Below, piece after piece: positions 1 to 6,164 of a stretch of DNA of 10,389 nt (its first letter is position 1; the number at the start of each line of letters is the position of its first letter). This stretch comes from Candidatus Sordicultor fermentans (GTDB taxonomy: Bacteria; Atribacterota; Atribacteria; Atribacterales; Caldatribacteriaceae). The notes under the pieces are model-generated. The model worked only from the letters and a program-made list of their open reading frames with translations, did not search any database and had not been told where the DNA came from. The translations under genes were made by a program, and so were the position numbers. Location: the NCBI GenBank assembly GCA_002385475.1, contig DGDO01000078.1, positions 1 through 10,389 on the forward strand, given 5' to 3'.

Positions 1-16
1 GGAAAAACCTCCGTGT

Positions 17-39
17 CGTCACCCTTGAATCTTTCTATT
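17..39 (+). repeat. REP-like repeat, copy 1 (left half only)
   Basis: This copy has the left arm and loop of the palindromic repeat family (CGTCACCCTTGA, then ATCTTTCTA), but the right arm is missing. It is the first of three copies whose starts are 33-34 bases apart (17, 50, 84). Confidence 0.55.
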
Positions 40-49
40 GCCTTTTGTT

Positions 50-72
50 CGTCACCCCTGAATGGTTCTATT
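50..72 (+). repeat. REP-like repeat, copy 2 (left half only)
   Basis: It carries CGTCACCCCTGA followed by the loop ATGGTTCTA and no closing right arm. It is nearly identical to the copy cut off by the right end of the window at 10371-10389. Confidence 0.6.
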
Positions 73-83
73 GTCCCGTTGTC

Positions 84-113
84 TGTCATTCCTGAATGGT
101 TCTATCAGGAATC
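84..113 (+). repeat. REP-like repeat, copy 3 (full hairpin)
   Basis: A full palindrome: arm ATTCCTGA, nine-base loop ATGGTTCTA, arm TCAGGAAT. It is followed at once by a second G-run/C-run hairpin (119-137). Confidence 0.7.
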
Positions 114-118
114 TTTAT

Positions 119-137
119 AATGGGAGGGGACATCCCT
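119..137. repeat. small G-run/C-run hairpin next to REP copy 3
   Basis: Reads as a G-rich arm, a short spacer and TCCC followed by TATG. The same arrangement follows the REP copies at 298-326 and 9518-9544, so it may be the second half of a composite repeat. Confidence 0.35.
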
Positions 138-167
138 ATGGTTCTAAAAAGAAAAAGCAAAAACTTG

Positions 168-197
168 GATGCCTGATAAAAGATTTCAGGCATGACG
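168..197 (-). repeat. REP-like repeat, reverse orientation
   Basis: The reverse complement reads CGTCATGCCTGA, loop AATCTTTTA, TCAGGCATC. That is the same element as the plus-orientation copies, with a perfect ATGCCTGA/TCAGGCAT stem and a different but still complementary pair in the variable positions. Confidence 0.65.
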
Positions 198-208
198 GAG
201 GAGGAGGT

Positions 209-239
209 CGTCACCCCTGAATGTTTCTATCAGGGGTCC
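209..239 (+). repeat. REP-like repeat (full hairpin, CC/GG stem)
   Basis: Arm ACCCCTGA, loop ATGTTTCTA, arm TCAGGGGT. Compared with copy 3, TT/AA in the stem is replaced by CC/GG, which keeps the pairing. Confidence 0.7.
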
Positions 240-259
240 ATGGTTTTTAAAAGTATTTA

Positions 260-289
260 GATTCCCGATTAAAGATGTCAGGCATGACG
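260..289 (-). repeat. REP-like repeat, reverse orientation, degenerate
   Basis: On the minus strand it begins CGTCATGCCTGA, as the copy at 168-197 does, but the opposite arm has drifted (TCCCGA in place of a perfect match), so the stem is imperfect. Confidence 0.55.
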
Positions 290-297
290 AAAGATGT

Positions 298-326
298 GGA
301 TTCCTGAGTGTCTCTATCAGGAATCC
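298..326 (+). repeat. REP-like repeat (10-bp stem)
   Basis: Perfect arms GGATTCCTGA and TCAGGAATCC around the loop GTGTCTCTA. A second hairpin (about 333-348) follows directly. Confidence 0.65.
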
Positions 327-332
327 AAATAA

Positions 333-348
333 TAGGACGGGAAACCCT
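333..348. repeat. small G-run/C-run hairpin next to REP copy at 298
   Basis: A GGG run, a short A-containing spacer and CCC, followed by CTATG. It has the same layout as the sites at 119-137 and 9549-9565. Confidence 0.3.
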
Positions 349-360
349 CTATGTATTTTT

Positions 361-396
361 CCCTCACCCTTCCGGGGAGAGGGTTGGGGTGAGGGT
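361..396. repeat. C-rich/G-rich inverted repeat
   Basis: CCCTCACCCTTCC pairs imperfectly with the following G-rich half that ends GGGGTGAGGG. A related but degraded sequence (CCCTCTCCCTTCGGGG, then TTAGGGTG) lies at 10334-10357, so this looks like a second dispersed intergenic repeat family present at both ends of the window. Confidence 0.5.
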
Positions 397-717
397 GAAT
401 CAACTATAAAGGGGGCGGCGCCCCCTCATAACCTCCTTTCTGGATTTGGCAATATGAATTTGCAGCATTCCGGAAGTTAATTTTTGCAGCACCCTTAATT
501 CCAGAACTAACCATTCATAGTAGAATGAGGCAAAGGATAACTTGGTCCGGAAAAGACCAGTAAATGACTGTGGTGAACTAAACGGTAATGATGGCGGCTG
601 TCTTATCTCATCATAAAATATTCCATTCCACTTGCTGAATTCCAGGTTTGTAGTAATTTTTATGTTGTACTTTTTAACTTCCGCTGTGCTGTATTTCTAT
701 TCTACCAAACACACTGG
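397..717. other. intergenic stretch without a recognisable gene
   Basis: No open frame here looks protein-like. It holds a GC-rich palindrome near 408-422 (AGGGGGC GGC GCCCCCT). It also has two direct repeats of TTTGCAGCA, at 459-467 and 483-491 (24 bases apart), which might be the worn end of an insertion sequence; this is a weak guess. From about 540 to 715 I see nothing I can name. The stretch ends where similarity to the gene at 9174-9452 begins. Confidence 0.5.
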
Positions 718-870
718 GAACAAACTGTCAGGTCTCAATTTGATAGATTCTATCATGAGTTTGAAGTCATGAAAAAAGACCTGGTTGGTGCAATTAAAGA
801 AGCAGCTAAAGAAGGTATTAAGGAGGGCGTCAAAGCCTACCAGCAGTCTGAAGATTTGAACAATAAATAA
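718..870 (+). pseudogene. 5'-truncated copy of the 92-residue gene at 9174-9452
   Basis: The frame reads EQTVRSQFDRFYHEFEV and continues to a stop at 868-870. It matches the last 50 residues of the intact protein encoded at 9174-9452; by hand alignment 40 of 50 residues are the same. Similarity also runs past the stop codon, where both copies share AAATTC followed by GTAATGAGA, so the DNA was duplicated and not just the coding part. Upstream of 716 the match ends abruptly and no start codon or ribosome site is present, so about 42 N-terminal residues are lost. It lies in the opposite orientation to the intact copy, on the other side of the cas operon. It is almost certainly not expressed as a functional protein. 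Confidence 0.8.
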
Positions 871-871
871 A

Positions 872-905
872 AATTCCCGTAATGAGATATATCAGGAGGG
901 GAATT
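872..905 (-). terminator. possible terminator of the cas operon
   Basis: On the minus strand, AATTCCC (905-899) pairs with GGGAATT (878-872), followed by TTTTATTTATTG. It lies about 120 bases beyond the last cas stop codon. The loop is long (about 20 bases) and the stem weak, so the call is tentative. Confidence 0.3.
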
Positions 906-1119
906 AAAAACTCAAACAAAAACAAATAGTAGTTTTTCACTAGCTATCTATAAAAGATTAAATGAACAATATGTCACTCCCTTTCTAAATTATCTGGAGC
1001 AATTAAACACCTCGCTCGATGTTGTCATTTATCCATCTTTGTCCAGATGCCAAATTTATCAATTAAAAAATAAGTATCGCTATTTAAAAGACTTCCCGGA
1101 ACAAAACAAATCTCGTTAA
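886..1119 (+). pseudogene. start-less open frame, possible gene remnant
   Basis: The frame is open for 77 codons from just after TGA at 883-885 to TAA at 1117-1119. It begins next to a strong ribosome-site-like AGGAGGGG (894-901), yet no ATG, GTG or TTG occurs where a start would be expected (TTA AAA ACT follows). The part outside the cas gene, for example FSLAIYKRLNEQYVTPFLN, looks protein-like. The last third lies antisense to the end of the Cas5-like gene. I do not recognise it. It may be the head of a decayed gene cut by the arrival of the cas operon, or chance. Confidence 0.25.
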
Positions 1120-1891
1120 ATTCAATATGCTGACCCGCATAACAATTGTATTTTTGATCTGAGCGCCATTCGCGACCAACCAATGGTTCCACTTCACCAG
1201 AAGCAGCCAAGCCATCAGCTTTCGCGTGAGCTAACAGCCTTGCAGAATCAGGTAAATACACTGATGGTTTGCCTTTATGTTCCTGAAACTTTGTCTCCTG
1301 GCCAAATAGACTGTTATCCTTGTTCTCAGATATTTTTATAAGCTCAACCCTACCCCATCCGTAACCACGCTCACCACCAAGTTGCAATCGCTGTATAGCC
1401 TTTTGCCAGGGGAGGTTGCATCCTTCTTTTTCAAAAATATAACCTATCAAAAACACTGGCTCACCTGTGTCCCTAGTATTAGGGGAGATGAATTCTGTTT
1501 CCCACAGCATACCCGTAGCAGCTGATTGCTGAGGATAGGAGAGAGCTGTTCCTGCATAACTGGACAAAAAGCGATATCGAAAGATATATTCTTCTTCCCA
1601 GGGCCAGCTTATCTGATAAGTATTTTCCAATCTAAGAGCTGGATAAAAATACGTAAAAGCCAGGTCGTGGTGGACCTGTTCACCGACCTCTTGATATTTA
1701 GAAGAATCGTGAGCCGCGACGCCGCTTTCCGTCATATCTCGGGTCAGGCGCATTGTTATTGCCCCCCAAAGTGCCCGTCCAACAACATAAGGGCGAGTTC
1801 GCTGCAAATTACCTATTTTGCTATACCCAATGTGTAGTGGTGAACATACCTGAAAGATTATCTTATAAATTTGCCAGGACATCATCTTCAT
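1025..1891 (-). CDS. Cas5-group RAMP protein of the III-C effector (Cmr3/Csx10-like)
   Basis: 288 residues with RAMP features. The N-terminal strand motif is SPLHIGYSKIGN (residues 17-28), followed by a helix that starts VVGRALWGAI. A glycine-rich loop LGGERGYGWGRV lies at residues 171-182. In type III complexes the Cas5-group subunit (Cmr3, Csm4 or Csx10) caps the 5' handle of the crRNA and contacts Cas10. Position as the last of the six genes and the absence of any other Cas5-like gene support this role. The glycine loop recalls Csx10 more than typical Cmr3, and the protein is somewhat short for Cmr3. The first ATG overlaps the cmr5 stop by four bases (ATGA), but AGGG lies only two bases before it; the ATG at 1885 has a better spacing of seven, so residue 3 may be the real start. 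The family call is firm, the exact name less so. Confidence 0.75.
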   Translation of the reverse strand: MKMMSWQIYKIIFQVCSPLHIGYSKIGNLQRTRPYVVGRALWGAITMRLTRDMTESGVAAHDSSKYQEVGEQVHHDLAFTYFYPALRLENTYQISWPWEEEYIFRYRFLSSYAGTALSYPQQSAATGMLWETEFISPNTRDTGEPVFLIGYIFEKEGCNLPWQKAIQRLQLGGERGYGWGRVELIKISENKDNSLFGQETKFQEHKGKPSVYLPDSARLLAHAKADGLAASGEVEPLVGREWRSDQKYNCYAGQHIEFNEICFVPGSLLNSDTYFLIDKFGIWTKMDK

Positions 1892-2295
1892 TCCCTAGCC
1901 CTTGCTTTAGCCCCGTAACGAGCGTAGATTAACATCTTTTCTAATGTTTCCTTGGCCAGAAGCATCGGCTCCAGTTCTTTTGTTACTTTATCTGTAATAT
2001 AGCTCAATACATCATCTAATTTATCTCCAGAAGGTTTTCCCCAGCCAAAACCAAGCTCTTCCAGTAGATCCAACATTTTATCCACCACTATGTCACCATT
2101 TTTCTTCTCTTTAGCCAGTAGATATAGAAAACAGGCATAAATACCATTTTCCTGCAATATACCTAAAGCCTTGGTAACGATATTGTCAACATCATTAGGT
2201 TTTACTTTTTTAGTATCGACTAAATCTTTGACAATAGCTTGCCCATGACGGGCAGCTAATCTATCCAGGTTGGGAATTTCTTTTTGTCTATTCAT
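1888..2295 (-). CDS. cmr5: type III effector small subunit Cmr5
   Basis: 135 residues, predicted all-helical and rich in Lys and Glu. The segments VTKALGILQENGIYACFLYL (residues 40-59) and ETLEKMLIYARYGAKA near the C-terminus match the two conserved helices of the Cmr5 family, the group 11 small subunit. Two or more copies normally line the belly of the complex, binding crRNA and target RNA without catalysis. The start is clear: GGAGGGG lies upstream with good spacing, and the ATG overlaps the cmr4 stop (ATGA). It lies between cmr4 and the Cas5-like gene, as expected for this operon type. No catalytic residues are expected and none are seen. Confidence 0.85.
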   Translation of the reverse strand: MNRQKEIPNLDRLAARHGQAIVKDLVDTKKVKPNDVDNIVTKALGILQENGIYACFLYLLAKEKKNGDIVVDKMLDLLEELGFGWGKPSGDKLDDVLSYITDKVTKELEPMLLAKETLEKMLIYARYGAKARARE

Positions 2296-3302
2296 TTAAC
2301 CCCTCCACCATACTCTTCTTCCAGGGGCTCACCAACTATGGCCATGCGTCCAAAACCGCGGGTGCCCATACCTCCTACCCCCAGCCATTCAATCATACGC
2401 AGCCCTGCTTTTACCACCGCCAGAGGCCCTGTCCAAGGGTCACCAGGCAGCGGGTTGCCTTTAGAGGTTACTCTACATTTTTCCGACTCAAGAGGCCAAG
2501 CTTCACGATAATCATCCAGCACTACTTCAGCAGTAAGGAAAGTCGTACGTGGTATAGCCTCGTAGGTAAACAAAGCTCCTTCTTCAGCTGCTCCCCGCCT
2601 GGGATCAATGGCTACCGAGGTACGCACTTCCAGGTTGCTGTTCACCACTTGACTAAAGAGGGCTTCATGTACCAAAACCAGGTGATCTATGACCTTTTTC
2701 CAGCACTCTGTTTCTTCCCATTTTTCTGGTGATTTGATGGATACCTGACCACTAACATTCATCATCAGCCAGCCCAGGTTTAGAGGCTCACTGCGCTGCC
2801 AGGTCAAAAATACATCACCTGCCTCCCAATCTTCGGGTGGAGACCAATCTCTACTTTCATCACCATTATTTTGATTACAAATGATGGTAAAACCAGCCTG
2901 GCTTAAACGCTCATAGGTAGTAACCCAGACCGGTCCGGCAATAGAATACACTGGAAAAGCGAGAATGTGAGCATCAAAGATATTAACCAAGCCTGAATAA
3001 GCTATATTTCTATCAGGTTGGCTCTCATCTGACTTAATATAGCCAAAGGTATAGCATACAGGGTCTTGGTCAGGATTGGCTACGCCTCGATGGTCTTGCC
3101 CTGCGGCCTCCGGATTTTCATAAAGCTGAGCAGCATAAGCTCGAGCCGCGCCATGCAAACTGGTGCCAGGAATTTTGGGAATTTTGGTCCCCGGCTCTCG
3201 TATAATGCTATTATCCACCCTCCCCAGACGGTAGCCACCTGTCCCTATGTGCACGGGATCGGTAATCATAAAAAGATATCGCTGCCACTTATAAGTAGCC
3301 AT
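2292..3302 (-). CDS. cmr4: Cas7-group backbone RAMP protein Cmr4 (target RNA cleavage)
   Basis: 336 residues from the ATG at 3302. The N-terminal block has DPVHIGTGG, then LGRVDNSIIREPGTKIPKIP and GTSLHGAARAY. This is the classic Cmr4 pattern, and the Asp of GRVDN (residue 30 here) sits where the RNA-cleaving Asp of Cmr4 is known to be. A mid-protein block NIFDAHILAFPVYSIAGPVW and the loop GVGGMGTRGFG (about 308-318) complete the RAMP fold. Several copies should form the backbone along the crRNA and cut bound target RNA at six-base steps. A GTG exists four codons upstream (3314), but it lies inside the ribosome binding site, so ATG at 3302 is preferred. It is 18 bases below the cas10 stop and overlaps cmr5 by four. 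Confidence 0.9.
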   Translation of the reverse strand: MATYKWQRYLFMITDPVHIGTGGYRLGRVDNSIIREPGTKIPKIPGTSLHGAARAYAAQLYENPEAAGQDHRGVANPDQDPVCYTFGYIKSDESQPDRNIAYSGLVNIFDAHILAFPVYSIAGPVWVTTYERLSQAGFTIICNQNNGDESRDWSPPEDWEAGDVFLTWQRSEPLNLGWLMMNVSGQVSIKSPEKWEETECWKKVIDHLVLVHEALFSQVVNSNLEVRTSVAIDPRRGAAEEGALFTYEAIPRTTFLTAEVVLDDYREAWPLESEKCRVTSKGNPLPGDPWTGPLAVVKAGLRMIEWLGVGGMGTRGFGRMAIVGEPLEEEYGGGVK

Positions 3303-3310
3303 AGTACAAT

Positions 3311-3320
3311 CCACCTCTCT
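3311..3320 (-). promoter_or_regulatory. ribosome binding site of cmr4, decides the start
   Basis: AGAGAGGTGG on the minus strand lies eight bases before ATG at 3302. The alternative GTG start is made of its last bases and has no site of its own. Confidence 0.65.
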
Positions 3321-6164
3321 TTATTCTTTCATAACTTTCATATACAGTTCAAGCAGATCGGCTAATTCGCCGCGCACCCCGGCTTGAATAAGTTTTTCCT
3401 GCCACTCTTCAGGAATGCTGTCCCATTTTTTATTCTGAGGCCAGGACGCACCCGCTAAAGTATCAGTAACAAAACGATAAAACACCTCATCATTTAGCGA
3501 CAGCCTTTTGGTATCCTGGCTGTACCAATCCTCGCGTGTGGCTTCAATGTTATAAGCTATTTGCTGGCATTGAGCTTTAGACAGATATTTTAGATAATCA
3601 TTCCATAAAATATGCAGTCGGTCTATGTCCTCCAGATAGAAAGGTCGGGTAATACGGGGGCGTCGCCCATCTTCGTTGTAATAAACATCAAATCGGCGAG
3701 CATTGGTATCTAGAAATTCAAAATCAAATATAGATGGCCAGACATAAATCTTTTCACCAGAACTCAAGCAAGGTGCATGAACAACTCTGCATTCTTTCTT
3801 GTCCTCCTGCCCTAAAGGCAGCTTTGCTTTTGCCTCTCGCCTTTCCACATTACAACAGTTACTATTTTTATCTCCTTCTGCTTCCAGGAAGAAGTAAGGA
3901 TACCAGTAATCATCAGTGGTTTTATCTCCCATTTTAAGAGGTATGTGCCAGGTAAAAGAATGCTTGTCTCGTTCCAGCGATAGCAACAAGTGTTCATCAT
4001 TGGTAGATGTCTGGGCTTCTCCTACAATATTGTTTTTGACACACCAAATTTCTGGAGGATAGGCACTGGCCAACATAGCTCGGCCAGCATCCAAGACTGA
4101 ACGAACAGGCATACGACGTCCGGCATATACGATGCCCAACTTAAGAGGCAGACGATCTCTTACCTTACCCATTTCTTTCTCGTATTTATCTTTGATGAGG
4201 TGTACTACCTTAAGAGATTTGTCAGCCGGGACTAACAACATAAAGATAATCGGCTCTGCCATGATTGGCATAACAGGAGCATACCCATTTTCCTGGCAGG
4301 TAATCTCGGTGACTGACCTACCTGCCAGAAGATTTTGTTTCTTCTGGCCTGCTTTTGGTTCCGGATCACGTAGTATCGGGCTACGCCTCTCCCGAAGGAA
4401 TAGTTTCTCAAGATAATTTTTTACGTATTTAGCAGCTTCAGGAGGTCTGAGATATTCTGATTCTTTAGCGCCCAACTGGCAGGCAGTATAACCTAAGTTG
4501 GCAGCGCTTAAAAGATAGCCTTCTTCTTCTCCTTGTCTGCTCACCCAGACTACGTCCAGGTCTATTGCCCCCAGAACTAACTCATAAACATGAAAGTCCC
4601 CCAGGTCTGGTTCGCCATCAAGGTAAATTTTTAGCCGACGATGTTCATAGCCAACCTCTTCCAGTACCTTATTCTCTATTTCTTGCCAAAAATGGTGTGT
4701 CGTTTCCCAGATACGCCGCAACCGGCTGGGAGAAGGAGTTTTGGTAACAATATCCTTTTTTTCCTCGTTCCGGGGATCTTGCGGAGCAATCACAAAAAGA
4801 GACTCTAAAAATGACCCGTCCAGCCAGTGGCTTAAGTTAAACTGCCCCACCAGCAGAGCCAAACGGCCGTTTACATCGGCTATCTCCTCCATCCAGATAG
4901 TTTTTTCAGGAGAAACGGTAGCCCATTCCTGGGAACGATCTGCCCGCCTCTTTTCACAGATATCGCATACCAGGCGTGCAGCAGACTTTTTCCCGGGACC
5001 TTGCGGTCTCAATCCACATACAGTGCAAACATCTGCTACTTTTCCTTGCCAGAAATCTTTTATGAGACCAGGGTCAGGTTGGGATAGAGGTGTAGAAGAA
5101 AGAATAGGCTGGATTTCAGGCAATTGGTCATCTAAAACTTGACCAGATTTTTGTTTTTTTCCCCATTCGGGATCCTGCCCCCACCAGGGTTTCATTTCCA
5201 GCTCTATATGGGGCTGAACCTCTCCTCCAATTTGGAGGGTAATATCGTTTTTCAGAGTGCCCTGCTTAAATTCGTTTGTTATAAGCGCCTGTAGAGTAAC
5301 ACCGCTTTCATTGGTTGTTTTTAATAAGTCAGCCAGGTCGGGCACCACATAAACACTGCCGTTTTCGTCCCGGTAGATTTCGCTCCCTAATGGATAAGTA
5401 ACTTCCAGTAATTTTTGCACTCTATCCAGGCCATTTTTTAAAAGTTGCTCCCTGGCCAGCAAATCCGGAATGCGGGATACACTTAAAATATAATCCAACC
5501 CCTTAACCCGAACGCTCAAAAGCCGCCAGGTGAGTTCTTTTGCCTCTTTTACAGTATCTGTAAGCAAAATACCTGCCAGAGCTGCTTTGTATAGAGAACC
5601 TACCAACAACCCCCAGTTCCACAGGTCTACTTCATTAATGGGGCGGCGAGTATCGCCTAAAGCTTGAGAAAATAATGTCTCCAATTCTTTTCGTAGTTTC
5701 TCTCGCTTTTCAGGGCTATAATCTGTCAAGTTGTCCCAGGGTAAATCCCACAACTTTTTGGTTAAATTATCCGGAATATCTCTTTCAAAGCCGAAGGGAG
5801 AACTGATTTTTGTCCCAGGATAGGATTGTTCTCCATCTACTGGCTCTTGTTTATCAAAATGAGCGGTGTAATGACAGCGGCGTAGATATTGATATAAGGG
5901 ATTTTTTTTCCCACTCTTATCCTCATCTAACAAATCAACAATGGATACAGAAGGAACGTCTGCGATAGTAAATGTTAGAGTTGCATTCTGTAAAGCTGGA
6001 TACTTTTTCCACAATTCCTTTTGTGATAAACTATTGCCTGACGGGTTCTTGGCATTTTTCTTTAAGTGTTCGTCCGAACATTTACGGTAATCATGCAGCC
6101 AGCCTATAGCTTCTGCCAATAATAAGGCGTTGCGGTTTTCTGCCAAAATATCTAGTTTGTTCAT
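3321..6164 (-). CDS. csx11: type III-C Cas10 large subunit (Csx11 family), HD domain kept, cyclase motif lost
   Basis: 947 residues, matching the >900-residue size of Csx11, the divergent Cas10 of subtype III-C. At residues 21-28 GWLHDYRK carries the His-Asp pair of the HD nuclease, and HYTAH (98-102) may give further metal ligands. A zinc finger follows with Cys380, Cys383, Cys400 and Cys403. The Palm region then reads LALLVGQFNLSHWLDG (435-450), where active Cas10 proteins have an acidic DxD-type motif, and MAEPIIFMLLVPAD (635-648), where GGDD is expected. GGDD occurs nowhere in the protein. The helix-strand pattern after it (LPLKLGIVYAGRRMPV) still resembles the Palm. So the synthase site appears dead while DNA cleavage by HD is possible. 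The start has a strong AAAAGGGGGG site and overlaps the upstream stop as ATGA. Known for the family: it is the large subunit contacting the target's 3' flank. Confidence 0.88.
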   Translation of the reverse strand: MNKLDILAENRNALLLAEAIGWLHDYRKCSDEHLKKNAKNPSGNSLSQKELWKKYPALQNATLTFTIADVPSVSIVDLLDEDKSGKKNPLYQYLRRCHYTAHFDKQEPVDGEQSYPGTKISSPFGFERDIPDNLTKKLWDLPWDNLTDYSPEKREKLRKELETLFSQALGDTRRPINEVDLWNWGLLVGSLYKAALAGILLTDTVKEAKELTWRLLSVRVKGLDYILSVSRIPDLLAREQLLKNGLDRVQKLLEVTYPLGSEIYRDENGSVYVVPDLADLLKTTNESGVTLQALITNEFKQGTLKNDITLQIGGEVQPHIELEMKPWWGQDPEWGKKQKSGQVLDDQLPEIQPILSSTPLSQPDPGLIKDFWQGKVADVCTVCGLRPQGPGKKSAARLVCDICEKRRADRSQEWATVSPEKTIWMEEIADVNGRLALLVGQFNLSHWLDGSFLESLFVIAPQDPRNEEKKDIVTKTPSPSRLRRIWETTHHFWQEIENKVLEEVGYEHRRLKIYLDGEPDLGDFHVYELVLGAIDLDVVWVSRQGEEEGYLLSAANLGYTACQLGAKESEYLRPPEAAKYVKNYLEKLFLRERRSPILRDPEPKAGQKKQNLLAGRSVTEITCQENGYAPVMPIMAEPIIFMLLVPADKSLKVVHLIKDKYEKEMGKVRDRLPLKLGIVYAGRRMPVRSVLDAGRAMLASAYPPEIWCVKNNIVGEAQTSTNDEHLLLSLERDKHSFTWHIPLKMGDKTTDDYWYPYFFLEAEGDKNSNCCNVERREAKAKLPLGQEDKKECRVVHAPCLSSGEKIYVWPSIFDFEFLDTNARRFDVYYNEDGRRPRITRPFYLEDIDRLHILWNDYLKYLSKAQCQQIAYNIEATREDWYSQDTKRLSLNDEVFYRFVTDTLAGASWPQNKKWDSIPEEWQEKLIQAGVRGELADLLELYMKVMKE

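Noticed and set aside
17..326. CRISPR array
   Set aside because: The repeats are degenerate, palindromic, in both orientations and irregularly spaced, without spacers of constant length. They fit REP-like elements instead.
459..491. insertion sequence end
   Set aside because: Two TTTGCAGCA direct repeats look like worn transposon ends, but no partner end, transposase fragment or target duplication is visible.
3303..3314. GTG start for cmr4
   Set aside because: The GTG is part of the ribosome site; ATG at 3302 has the right spacing and gives the usual N-terminus.
4741..5142. 133-codon open frame on the plus strand
   Set aside because: It lies wholly antisense within the cas10 gene, whose protein is clearly recognisable. 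The plus-strand product shows no known motif.
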